A stretch of 64,000 nt of DNA. Origin: an alpha proteobacterium IMCC14465 (GTDB lineage: Bacteria; Pseudomonadota; Alphaproteobacteria; RS24). Position numbers and translations under genes: made by a program. The notes below the pieces were generated by a model, which ran no database searches, was not told where the DNA came from, and worked only from the letters and a program-made list of their open reading frames with translations. This document shows, piece by piece, positions 35,596 through 44,150 of the stretch. Location: positions 1-64,000 of the forward strand of contig ALYF01000003.1 in assembly GCA_000293845.2 (NCBI GenBank), read 5' to 3'. How positions within the stretch are numbered: position 1 is the first letter of the stretch; every line of letters starts with the position of its first letter.

Positions 35596-36207
35596 CTACT
35601 TCATTGTAATGGCAGTTTGGAATGCCGGGCGTGCTTCAATGCGTTCAATATAGGCCTTGATATTCACCATATCATCTGTGACACAGCCAAACCGGTTGCT
35701 CATAAAAACTGAATGCCCAAGCATCACATCCGCCGCCGAAAAATCACCAATCAAGTAATCCTTACCAGCAAGAGTTTCTTCCACAGGCACAAGGGCTTTA
35801 GACAGCAAACGCTGGGCCTGCCCAAGAACCGTTGCATCTCTGCGCTCCTCAGGGAGTATGAGTGTATGCACGACAATCGTATTAATTGGAGGCATGGTCA
35901 TGCCTTCACAATAATGAAACCATTGCAAATAAGCCGGAAACTCAGACGCCTCAACAGCAGGCTTCAGGCCGCCATTTTTGTGGCGCTCGAGAATATATTC
36001 AACAATCGCTCCGGATTCGTAAATCGAGACATCCCCATCATCCAGCACAGGCACGCGCCCAAGCGGATGACGCTGACGGTGCTCATCAGATTTTAACGCA
36101 TCTGGGTGAAACGCCATCTTGTTAATCTCATAGGGCAAGCCAAGCTCTTCAAGCAGCCAGACAATTCGACCGGCACGAGAGTTGGGTGCAAAATGTAATT
36201 TCAGCAT
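35596..36207 (-). CDS. Glutathione S-transferase family protein
   Basis: A 203-aa cytosolic GST. The N-terminal thioredoxin-fold domain has RAGRIVWLLEELGLPYEI and the glutathione-binding VPVLDDGDVSIYESGAI; the C-terminal helical domain has SAADVMLGHSVF. AGGAGACTTACTC precedes the ATG. It follows the SDR gene by 37 nt on the same strand. The electrophile substrate is unknown. Confidence 0.92.
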   Translation of the reverse strand: MLKLHFAPNSRAGRIVWLLEELGLPYEINKMAFHPDALKSDEHRQRHPLGRVPVLDDGDVSIYESGAIVEYILERHKNGGLKPAVEASEFPAYLQWFHYCEGMTMPPINTIVVHTLILPEERRDATVLGQAQRLLSKALVPVEETLAGKDYLIGDFSAADVMLGHSVFMSNRFGCVTDDMVNIKAYIERIEARPAFQTAITMK

Positions 36208-36244
36208 GAGTAAGTCTCCTGTTTTACGCGCTTTGTTTTAATCA

Positions 36245-37021
36245 TTAAATCCATGTTGCCGTGTGAGCGCCATCCACGGGCAAGGTCACGCCATTGACAA
36301 ATGCCCCCGCATCAGACGCAAGCATGATAATCGGGCCGATAAGATCTTGCACCTCACCCGGCCGACCTGCAGGTGTTTGTTTAAGAAAATTCTGCCCATC
36401 TTCGGTCTGGAAATAGTCATGGGTGATTTCAGTATCAAACCAGCCCGGGGCAATCGCGTTCACACGAATGTTTTTACTTTGTAAATCCAGCGCCATAGAG
36501 CGGGTCATATTCACAACAGCCGCTTTTGACGCGCAATAAATTGTATGCGCTTTCTTACCGCCCATACCCAAAATTGACGCAATATTAATAATGCTTCCCG
36601 CAGCTTGTGCCGCAACCAAACGGCGCGCACCTTCCTGAGCAACATAAAACACACCTGTAAAATTTGTATTCATGACATGGTCAATATCTTCTTGTTCGAC
36701 ATTCAGAATAGATTTTGCCATCCCGACACCTGCATTATTCACAATGACATTCACAGGCTGACCAAATTTTTCTTCCGCCTTGTCAAAGGCGTGTGTGATC
36801 GAATCGCGTTGGGTAACATCGAGAGCAACTGCAAGAGCTTCGCCCCCTTGCTGGTCTATTTTTTCCACCAGACTGACAAGTCTGTCTTCTCTGCGGGCGG
36901 CGGCAACAACCTTCGCCCCCGCCTGTGCCAGCCCAATGGCAACTTCATGACCAATGCCGCTAGATGCGCCGGTCACGAGTGCGACAGAGCCTTTGAGTGA
37001 AAAGAGAGATAAATCGTTCAT
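36245..37021 (-). CDS. Short-chain dehydrogenase/reductase
   Basis: A 258-aa classical SDR with TGASSGIG (cofactor), NNAGVGMA and catalytic YCASK. The tail FVNGVTLPVDGAHTATWI is normal for the group. The segment AAARREDRLVSLVEKI resembles SDRs acting on acetoacetyl-CoA-type or glucose-like substrates. It is upstream of the GST gene on the same strand, so the pair may be one unit. Confidence 0.92.
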   Translation of the reverse strand: MNDLSLFSLKGSVALVTGASSGIGHEVAIGLAQAGAKVVAAARREDRLVSLVEKIDQQGGEALAVALDVTQRDSITHAFDKAEEKFGQPVNVIVNNAGVGMAKSILNVEQEDIDHVMNTNFTGVFYVAQEGARRLVAAQAAGSIINIASILGMGGKKAHTIYCASKAAVVNMTRSMALDLQSKNIRVNAIAPGWFDTEITHDYFQTEDGQNFLKQTPAGRPGEVQDLIGPIIMLASDAGAFVNGVTLPVDGAHTATWI

Positions 37022-37277
37022 ATTAAATTACCCTTTATTCGCCTTATTCATTTATCAATAATTTATGCACCCAACTTGCATTTTATGTAACGAGATTGGC
37101 ATTTTATGCAACAAGATTGCTAATATCTATGAGCCTTGTGCCTTCCTGCAAAAATTTCTCATGTTGCTTATCTCGCCACGCAATAAGAGCGGGCGGCAAC
37201 AGCTAAAGGTCTGGGACAGGCTGAGAGAAGAAAATGACGGCATCAAGAAAGCATGCGAGAGATTTCTTGGTTTAAAA

Positions 37278-37847
37278 TTAAAGCTTACAGCTAAACAGCC
37301 CTACGACAGACAAGACCGACTGACGACCTGAATTTTCAGTGATATTTATAATACCCGTTGGAATGACAACACCTTTGAGGACATTTCGTCCTTGGTCAGG
37401 TTGCAAAACAACCGAGATTTTAATGTCATCGACAGTGAAGTTCTGGCGGGCAAAAAACCCCTCGACAATTTGTCTATCAGCAGCGCTACGCTGGATAATG
37501 ATATTTTTTCCGTTAACCGGAATAATTGCCCGCGCCTCGGCGGTATTTTGGAAAAAATATAACGGTCGACCTTCCCCCGCGCCCCACAGAAATAACCCGC
37601 ACTGGCCTTCCGGAAGCGGTTGCGGCGGCAGACTGCCGAACACAAGCCTGCCATCTGGAACCGTCGACACTGTTTCAGTATCCGATTTGTCGGTTGATGT
37701 ATTTTGGCTGTCACGATTATCTGGCGGAGGGAGAACCATCGGTGTCGTGGCAATAACGACGGGAACGAGCAAATTGGCACAACCCGTCATAAAACTTGCC
37801 AAACAAAGCGACACGAGCACCGTTAAAGACTTTGATAGTCTGTTCAT
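37278..37847 (-). CDS. Small lipoprotein translationally coupled to gspN
   Basis: A 189-aa predicted lipoprotein: signal segment then lipobox MTGC (+2 Ala), a Pro/Ser/Thr-rich linker, and a C-terminal domain starting near residue 68. I do not recognise the family. The ATG at 37847 is one base after the gspN stop, and its GGAGGG site lies inside the gspN end, so it is the last gene of the gsp operon. That position suggests a pilotin (GspS-like) or another secretion accessory, but no sequence motif proves it. Confidence 0.8.
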   Translation of the reverse strand: MNRLSKSLTVLVSLCLASFMTGCANLLVPVVIATTPMVLPPPDNRDSQNTSTDKSDTETVSTVPDGRLVFGSLPPQPLPEGQCGLFLWGAGEGRPLYFFQNTAEARAIIPVNGKNIIIQRSAADRQIVEGFFARQNFTVDDIKISVVLQPDQGRNVLKGVVIPTGIINITENSGRQSVLSVVGLFSCKL

Positions 37848-37848
37848 C

Positions 37849-38721
37849 TTAAAACCCTCCCTCTAACGGTAACGCCCACCCATCAGGGCGCGCTTCAAAA
37901 CCGGAGAAACGCAAAACATTCAAAATGGCATCATCGTTCTGGCTTGATACAGGCAAGCGGACGATAATGTCCGCCTTTAAGCGCATCGCGTCCAGCGTGC
38001 CAGCTATACGAATATTGTCAATCTTTGTCGTCTGAGACGTGCCAGCCGCTAAATCAGCAGTCAGGTCTAAACGCATCACCCCATCTGCACACGCGGCTTT
38101 TCCGTTCCATAACAGGCTGGCGGGGAGCAAACTGCCCATAACGGCATTGTCTGTTGACACGGTGAGCAGCGCCGACCCGTCATAACATGCGCCAGTTTTG
38201 TCCAAATTCAATTTACGCCCATCAAAAGTGACAGTGACCGGCATTTGAATAGTCTCGGCATTGATGCCAGTAGACTGAAAATATGTGCTGAATTTTCCAT
38301 CCAGACGGTGAAAGGCAACCCTGTCCGACCCGGCATGTTTGATCGACCCGTTAAAAACACCGCCCGCCCCTGACAAAGAAAATTCGCCACCAAGGCGACC
38401 AATTAATAAAGGCAAAGCTGCCAGCTCGAATCGTCCTGATGACCATTGACGACCCGCATAGACAAACTTTTCAAGCCGAATATCCCACAGACTGCCGGAT
38501 ATACTCTGCGCATAAAGACCTTGTGGTTGAAACATGCGCAACCCAAGCGACGCCGGTAATTGGAGTATCAAGCTGACCAGAAAAACAACACCAAATAGTT
38601 TAGCTAGGCTAGCAGAGCTAAAAGACACTTCAGACATGCGACGCATCAGAGGTTCAAGGCGCGCTCTTATGACCGAAAGATGCGTTAAATAAGCCAAAGC
38701 ACGTCTCATTATATCTTTCAT
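37849..38721 (-). CDS. gspN: Type II secretion system protein N
   Basis: A 290-aa bitopic inner-membrane protein with one N-terminal membrane segment (residues ~38-60) and a large periplasmic domain. The segment GLYAQSISGSLWDIRLEKF is typical of GspN. It is an accessory inner-membrane component found in many but not all type II systems. It begins 19 nt after gspM and is tightly coupled to the following lipoprotein gene. Confidence 0.85.
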   Translation of the reverse strand: MKDIMRRALAYLTHLSVIRARLEPLMRRMSEVSFSSASLAKLFGVVFLVSLILQLPASLGLRMFQPQGLYAQSISGSLWDIRLEKFVYAGRQWSSGRFELAALPLLIGRLGGEFSLSGAGGVFNGSIKHAGSDRVAFHRLDGKFSTYFQSTGINAETIQMPVTVTFDGRKLNLDKTGACYDGSALLTVSTDNAVMGSLLPASLLWNGKAACADGVMRLDLTADLAAGTSQTTKIDNIRIAGTLDAMRLKADIIVRLPVSSQNDDAILNVLRFSGFEARPDGWALPLEGGF

Positions 38722-38740
38722 CTAGCTGGCTCCTATTGTC

Positions 38741-39250
38741 TTATTCTCGGCCAAAAACAGCACTCACATTCAGGCTTTTTTCATTCATATTTTTCTGAAT
38801 CAAAACCTCATCTGCTTGCAGTCCTTGTTCGGATTGAAGCGCGGACAGCCATCGCATAAGCGAGGCGCTACTGGTCTTATTGATACGCACGGTCACACTG
38901 CCATCATCACCGGGCTGAATCATACTCAGCCCGATATTGACGCGTTTGGCAGTTTCCGTAAGTGCTGCCCTTAACGGCTTATCACCCTGTGAAACGACAT
39001 CAGATTGATTTCCGGCACGCGAGAGAAGCCCGGTAATACGTTCAAAACGGGCTTGTTCAGTTGCAAGCGACATACGATTTTTTTCGAGACTCATATCCAG
39101 TGGTCGTAACAAACCAACATAAAGCAAGAAGAGAGCAATAGCTGAGCCTGCGACTAAGAAAGCAATTTGCTCGCGCAAGGTCACAGATTGCCAGAAGCCA
39201 ACAAAATTAGCCTCCATATGGCTCAATATATTTTTTAGCGTTTCCATCAT
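38741..39250 (-). CDS. gspM: Type II secretion system protein M
   Basis: A 169-aa bitopic protein with one membrane segment (residues ~30-50, IAFLVAGSAIALFLLYVGL) and a small periplasmic ferredoxin-like domain. It pairs with GspL in the inner-membrane platform that recruits the GspE ATPase. The start overlaps the gspL stop by 4 nt (ATGA). Confidence 0.88.
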   Translation of the reverse strand: MMETLKNILSHMEANFVGFWQSVTLREQIAFLVAGSAIALFLLYVGLLRPLDMSLEKNRMSLATEQARFERITGLLSRAGNQSDVVSQGDKPLRAALTETAKRVNIGLSMIQPGDDGSVTVRINKTSSASLMRWLSALQSEQGLQADEVLIQKNMNEKSLNVSAVFGRE

Positions 39251-40302
39251 TGACCAATCCCCGCTGTACGGGACAGAGAGAAATCTCCGGTCACGCCATT
39301 CTCGACCTGGCTGCTTTTTCCCTCACTAACAGCAAAACCTGCATCGACAAGTTTTTGTCTGGCGCGTTCCAGTGCTGAAAAATTTTGCGCCCGAAGCGTC
39401 ACCTGTAACGGGCGTATATCCGTCCGATCAAAAGTCAATCTGTCTATTCCGATATTTTCAACATCCTCGACCGCTTGAAAAAGCGTATCCGTTAGATATA
39501 AAAAATTTCGTGCCGGCAAAGCATTGGACGACATCATTTTATTCATAAGTTGGGCTTCGACATTCACGACACGGGTGACATCAGGGAAAGCCTGCTTGAA
39601 CAACTGTATCGAAGCTTCTTCATAATCAGCGCGTGCGGCCTGATATTGACCAATTTGTGCAAATGAACCAATGACCCAAATTAACAAGACTGTTGCCGCC
39701 AAAATCGCAGGCCGTTTGAGAACAGGCAGGTAACTCATAAATGGAAATTGAGCGCCATATATACCGGTCGCCATCCCCTGCCCATCTTCTGGCGGCGGGC
39801 CGCGCAAACCATCCCTACGGGCATCCTTTGTCACATCCGACAAAGCTGCTTCGGCGAGTTTCTCCGGCATACGGAAACCCGTTCCGTCTGCACGACGGCA
39901 TAAGATATCGCCATCTTCGTGCAGAATAGCAACCCCCTCATCAGGCGGGGCAATCAGCATATAGTCAGGCCATGCCGCCTTCAGGGATAAATCCTCCGCC
40001 AGTGCCGCATCCTGCATCTCACGCATGACAGTTTCGGCACAAGCCAGCAAAAGATAATCATTGGGTGTTTCCGTCTCAACCAAACAAAGATGCATATCCT
40101 CAATATCTGTAACCATGAGGTCAGAGACCAGATAGGGGAGCGTCTTACGCAATTTTGCTGCAGACAATGCAGGCAAGGTCACACGAAAACAGCTCACCAT
40201 ATCACCAGCTATGACCGCCACGGCATTACCGCCCAAATTACCACCTAAATTACCACTGAGATTTTCAGCTGTTTTTATAAATTCAAATTGTGCGCGGGCC
40301 AT
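39247..40302 (-). CDS. gspL: Type II secretion system protein L
   Basis: A 351-aa bitopic protein. An N-terminal cytoplasmic actin-like domain (LPYLVSDLMVTDIEDMHLCLVE) binds GspE, a membrane segment lies near residues 195-213, and a periplasmic domain contacts GspM. A tandem 12-bp repeat gives NLGGNLGGN near the start. It is shorter than many GspL proteins (~400 aa), mainly in the cytoplasmic part. Confidence 0.87.
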   Translation of the reverse strand: MARAQFEFIKTAENLSGNLGGNLGGNAVAVIAGDMVSCFRVTLPALSAAKLRKTLPYLVSDLMVTDIEDMHLCLVETETPNDYLLLACAETVMREMQDAALAEDLSLKAAWPDYMLIAPPDEGVAILHEDGDILCRRADGTGFRMPEKLAEAALSDVTKDARRDGLRGPPPEDGQGMATGIYGAQFPFMSYLPVLKRPAILAATVLLIWVIGSFAQIGQYQAARADYEEASIQLFKQAFPDVTRVVNVEAQLMNKMMSSNALPARNFLYLTDTLFQAVEDVENIGIDRLTFDRTDIRPLQVTLRAQNFSALERARQKLVDAGFAVSEGKSSQVENGVTGDFSLSRTAGIGQ

Positions 40303-40337
40303 AAATTTTGTTCCTGAGTGCCTAAATACTTGAGTGC

Positions 40338-41366
40338 TTATGCACCGAAATAGCGAGAAATAATAATATATGAGCCATCGGGATTAAAGTGTAGCTCTGA
40401 ATTCAATCGAGTACGCGCTGTGTTCAGTCGTACATCCACAGTCAGAAGAAAACGTCTCGGCGTGGTGATAAATTGCCCCCGCACTGCCTCCGGTATCGCC
40501 TTACCCTCAAATATTTTCATTTGCCAGAACCGACGATTATGGTCATAGCCACCCCGCGGGCGTGACGCTATTAATTGCGACGCCTGTTGCATTGTGACCG
40601 CATCACCAAGCAATGCCTTAACCAGCACCGAGTGATGTGGTTGAAGCGTATTAAGATTAAGCACAGTTTGGGTATCCAGCGGATCAATGCAAACCAAGGG
40701 GGTCAAAGCATCAATGAGATCAACTGAGAAGTCGCGAATTAAACGCAAGTCCTTGATACTCACCAATCGGCTGTCGGATGCACGATAAGGCGGGTCAAGA
40801 CGATTATAGGCAGCACTTTCAGCCCCCATAGGCAGCGGTCGTGTATCACTATCCTGCCAGTCCGTTAGCGCAGCCGTCAAAGATGCAGCCTCTGTCGTGC
40901 CAATGCCCATAGCTTGTAACAGGTTAGAAAATTGCTGCATGGCCATCACATTGGCCGCATATGACCCATCCGGCAATTTACTCACCAATGTCGACAGATT
41001 GAAGCAATTTGTATGTTCCTTTAACGCACCTTTTATGCGTCCGCCATCTATCGGCATGTCAACTTTCAACCCGTTATCGGCGTCATTAATGGCATCACTA
41101 ACGCCAAATAATTCACTTGCTTTAATGACGGCACCGGCACGCTTTGCACCGAGGATTTCTCCCGCCAGCGCATATTCACGCGCTTGCGACACGATTTGAC
41201 TATTAGTGGTTTTACGAACAAACATGCCAAACATATCAAAGGCCACAACTGCCGTCACACTCATGACAGACACCAGACCCAATACAATAATCAGAGCCGC
41301 ACCCGTTTGCCTGCTTTGCTGCAATAATTCTGAACCAATAAAAAATTGTTTATCTCTGACTTCCAT
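40338..41366 (-). CDS. gspK: Type II secretion system minor pseudopilin K
   Basis: A 342-aa minor pseudopilin. The prepilin site is TGAALIIVLGLVSV; like other GspK proteins it lacks Glu at +5. A large C-terminal periplasmic domain with DWQDSDTRPLPMGAE, the GspK alpha-domain signature, follows. It caps the pseudopilus tip with GspI and GspJ. The start shares a base with the end of gspJ. Confidence 0.92.
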   Translation of the reverse strand: MEVRDKQFFIGSELLQQSRQTGAALIIVLGLVSVMSVTAVVAFDMFGMFVRKTTNSQIVSQAREYALAGEILGAKRAGAVIKASELFGVSDAINDADNGLKVDMPIDGGRIKGALKEHTNCFNLSTLVSKLPDGSYAANVMAMQQFSNLLQAMGIGTTEAASLTAALTDWQDSDTRPLPMGAESAAYNRLDPPYRASDSRLVSIKDLRLIRDFSVDLIDALTPLVCIDPLDTQTVLNLNTLQPHHSVLVKALLGDAVTMQQASQLIASRPRGGYDHNRRFWQMKIFEGKAIPEAVRGQFITTPRRFLLTVDVRLNTARTRLNSELHFNPDGSYIIISRYFGA

Positions 41367-42043
41367 TATACGCCGCCAGAACTGCTGCCGAAATACCGGC
41401 CGGTTCGAAAATAATGCACATAGTCCCGTGACACCCCATCATCTGTTACCGTCCAACTCACTTCCACGAGACTGGGCAAATCATCCGCGCTGATGCCGCT
41501 CACCCCTTCGGGGTTAAACGCACTCATATCCGTTTGCGCATAAGCACTGGGCGTGGCAATTCTCCATTCGCGCACCCAAGCATTATTGACAAGAAACCTA
41601 ATTTCCACCGTCTCTATATTATCTATGAGATTGTAGCGGCGCTGGGGCGTATCGCGCACCGCATCAGGGCGGTCATAAGCCTGACGCGTCAAGGTACCAT
41701 CTTCTAAACAATAGCGAACGGACTCGATATCTGTTCCGCGTGGGTCATATATCGCTACCGGACCGGCACGGCGGGTCAGGCGCAAAAAACAAGAGGTGCG
41801 CATATCACCGTAAAAGATAACCGGCATTTCAGCCGCACCGGAAGGGCGCATCACCGCATGGAGCAAATCATCAGCAAGCTGTTCACGCGCTGACATCATT
41901 TCTGATAGTCGCGTGCTTGCCGACCCAATCGCCGCTGATCCCCGAAAATAACCATTCAGCATGACAAGAGCCGTCATTGACACAAGTGATAACAGAAACA
42001 TGGCTAAAAGCGTTTCAACGAGACTGAAGCCTTTTTCCGACAT
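41366..42043 (-). CDS. gspJ: Type II secretion system minor pseudopilin J
   Basis: A 225-aa minor pseudopilin with a short leader ending in KG, followed by FSLVETLLAMFLLS (Glu at +5) as the membrane helix. A beta-rich globular domain follows. It forms the pseudopilus tip complex with GspI and GspK. It overlaps both neighbours by one base, so expression is coupled. Confidence 0.92.
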   Translation of the reverse strand: MSEKGFSLVETLLAMFLLSLVSMTALVMLNGYFRGSAAIGSASTRLSEMMSAREQLADDLLHAVMRPSGAAEMPVIFYGDMRTSCFLRLTRRAGPVAIYDPRGTDIESVRYCLEDGTLTRQAYDRPDAVRDTPQRRYNLIDNIETVEIRFLVNNAWVREWRIATPSAYAQTDMSAFNPEGVSGISADDLPSLVEVSWTVTDDGVSRDYVHYFRTGRYFGSSSGGV

Positions 42044-42420
42044 TATTGCCCTGCCTCTTTAAAACCCGTTAAATGCGCCAGCTTTATCGCGCTTTCAGGT
42101 CTGGACACCGAGACCGACATCATGAGAGGACCACCATCTGTGGTTTGGGAAATATCAGCGCGCCATAAAAACACGGCACCACCCTGCCGCTGTTCGCCAG
42201 ACAAAACACCCGTGCTGACGTCGGACTTAACCGAAAGTAAGGCCACCGTATTTTCTGCCACGGTATGTGCCAATACTTTTTCCTGCACATGCGATGCCAT
42301 GCGCACACTTTGACTTTGATTAATAAGTATCGGGATGGCCGCAAGAGCCAGAATGGACACGGCGACCAGCAATTCGAGCAGAGAAAAGCCCTGCGCGGAT
42401 GTCGGGGAGCCGGTCATCAT
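42043..42420 (-). CDS. gspI: Type II secretion system minor pseudopilin I
   Basis: A 125-aa minor pseudopilin. The leader ends QG, followed by FSLLELLVAVSILALA with Glu at +5. The C-terminal domain is the small GspI type. It starts 2 nt after gspG; gspH, usually found between G and I, is absent. Confidence 0.92.
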   Translation of the reverse strand: MMTGSPTSAQGFSLLELLVAVSILALAAIPILINQSQSVRMASHVQEKVLAHTVAENTVALLSVKSDVSTGVLSGEQRQGGAVFLWRADISQTTDGGPLMMSVSVSRPESAIKLAHLTGFKEAGQ

Positions 42421-42422
42421 AA

Positions 42423-42872
42423 TTACTCGTCCAGCCAGTTGCCGATATCTGCGTCCAATCCGCTGCCGCCCAGTCGTCCGTCGGCACCAAGAGAGAAGAC
42501 GTCATAAGGTCCGAATTCTCCAGGCACAAGGTATTGATAGGGATTATTCCAAGGGTCTTTAGGGAGAGATTTGACAAACCCTTCCTGACGAAATGTGTCA
42601 CCGGCTGGCGCGCGGGTCAGCGCATCCAAACCACCTTCCATAGCGGGATATCGCAAGGTCTCCATCCGATACATTTCAATCGCCTGCGATAGCAGAGCCA
42701 CATCACTACGGGCTTTTTCCACCATGGCGCGGTTTTGACTCGGCAGCACATTCAACACCACAACAGAAGTCAAAAGCCCCATAATCACAACAGCAACCAT
42801 GAGTTCGATAAAGGAAAAACCATTGGCCTCAGGCATTTTAGACGGCAGTTGCATATGGCTATTTATGGTCAT
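42423..42872 (-). CDS. gspG: Type II secretion system major pseudopilin G
   Basis: A 149-aa major pseudopilin. The prepilin peptidase site is NGFSFIELMVAVVIMGLL (Glu at +5). The C-terminal domain holds the calcium-site residues in LGADGRLGG and DADIGNW, and KDPWNNPYQYLVPG is a GspG hallmark. It polymerises into the piston-like pseudopilus. It begins 12 nt after gspF. The leader is long (~18 residues), and internal Met codons at residues 6 or 13 could be used. Confidence 0.95.
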   Translation of the reverse strand: MTINSHMQLPSKMPEANGFSFIELMVAVVIMGLLTSVVVLNVLPSQNRAMVEKARSDVALLSQAIEMYRMETLRYPAMEGGLDALTRAPAGDTFRQEGFVKSLPKDPWNNPYQYLVPGEFGPYDVFSLGADGRLGGSGLDADIGNWLDE

Positions 42873-42884
42873 TTTTTTCTTCCC

Positions 42885-44150
42885 CTAAGATAAAACAAGA
42901 CTGTTAAGACTCATAATAGGCAACATAATGGACATGACAATCACGCCGACCATAAGGCCCATAATCACGACAATAGCCGGTTCAAGAAGGTTCATCAGAG
43001 TGCGCGTAACCCCGTCAAATTCGCCTTCAAGATAATCGGCTGTCTTTGTCAGCATATGCGGTAATGAACCGCTTTTTTCACCCATCGCCACCATATAAAC
43101 CAGCAAGGGGACGAAAATACCGCTTTTACGGAATGCAGCGGCAAGTGCGCCGCCTTCACGAACATCTTTATAAATCCCATCAACAGCGTCGCGCACCACT
43201 TGGTTGGATTGTGTTTCACGCGCCGCCAATATTGCTTCTGGAACAGGGCTTCCTCCCTCTACGAGCGTCCCCAATGTGCGGGCAAATCGAGCACTCGCAA
43301 CCACACGCAATAATCTACCGACCAGAGGAAGGCGAAGCCAGAAGCCATGCACTTTGAGGCGAAGCGGCATACGGCGTAAGGCGGCTGAATAACCGATAGC
43401 TGCCGCGACAATAATCAACAAAAAAGCCGGACCAAAGCGCGTCAGAATATCTGATAAACCGATAACAAAACGCGTCAAAGCCGGAAGCTCTGCATTGAAG
43501 GATTCGAATTGCACGGCAATCTTAGGCACGACAAATGTCATTAAAAGGACGAGAACACCGCTAGCGATAACACTCAGAGCCGCCGGATAAACCATAGCCG
43601 CCTGAACCTTACTTTTCACATCTTCAGATTTGTCGCAATATTCAGAAATCCGTTCCAAAATCCCGCCTAAATCGCCTGACGCTTCACCGGCAGCAATCAT
43701 CGCCCTGTATAAATCATCAAAGGATGCGGCTTCTACTTTCATCGCTTCTGAAAGTTTCTCACCTTCGACAACACGACTGCGAATATTGGTCAATACATCC
43801 CGTATTAATGGTTTCTCACTTTGCGCGGCAATAGCCTGCAAGGTTTCGTCAACGGGTAAACCTGCCCCAATCATGGTTGCCATTTGACGTGTCACCATAG
43901 CCAAATCGCGCGAGGATATTTTTTCACGGCGCGTTGAGAAGAAACCCAGTGACGGTAAGGATAGACGCGCCATAGATGACGTCGTTACTGAACCATTTGA
44001 AGCTTGAGCACGACCACCTTCTGTTAAGCTGACTGGAAATAATGTTTTCGATTGCAGACGTTTTTTTGCATCACGCAAACTATCAGCAGCAATAACGCCT
44101 TTTTGCTTTTTTCCTTGCGCATCTAGCGCCTCATATTGATAGGCAGGCAT
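42885..44150 (-). CDS. gspF: Type II secretion system inner-membrane protein F
   Basis: A 421-aa polytopic protein with two homologous halves and three membrane helices. It opens PAYQYEALDAQGKKQKGVI, and the domain contains QMATMIGAGLPVDETL and LVEGGSPVPEAI. It forms the platform around which the pseudopilus assembles. Its start codon shares a base with the gspE stop. Confidence 0.95.
   Translation of the reverse strand: MPAYQYEALDAQGKKQKGVIAADSLRDAKKRLQSKTLFPVSLTEGGRAQASNGSVTTSSMARLSLPSLGFFSTRREKISSRDLAMVTRQMATMIGAGLPVDETLQAIAAQSEKPLIRDVLTNIRSRVVEGEKLSEAMKVEAASFDDLYRAMIAAGEASGDLGGILERISEYCDKSEDVKSKVQAAMVYPAALSVIASGVLVLLMTFVVPKIAVQFESFNAELPALTRFVIGLSDILTRFGPAFLLIIVAAAIGYSAALRRMPLRLKVHGFWLRLPLVGRLLRVVASARFARTLGTLVEGGSPVPEAILAARETQSNQVVRDAVDGIYKDVREGGALAAAFRKSGIFVPLLVYMVAMGEKSGSLPHMLTKTADYLEGEFDGVTRTLMNLLEPAIVVIMGLMVGVIVMSIMLPIMSLNSLVLS

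Noticed and set aside
37065-37331. An 88-codon rightward open frame
   Set aside because: It overlaps the 3' end of the lipoprotein gene on the other strand, has no ribosome-binding site, no recognisable domain and an unusual composition.
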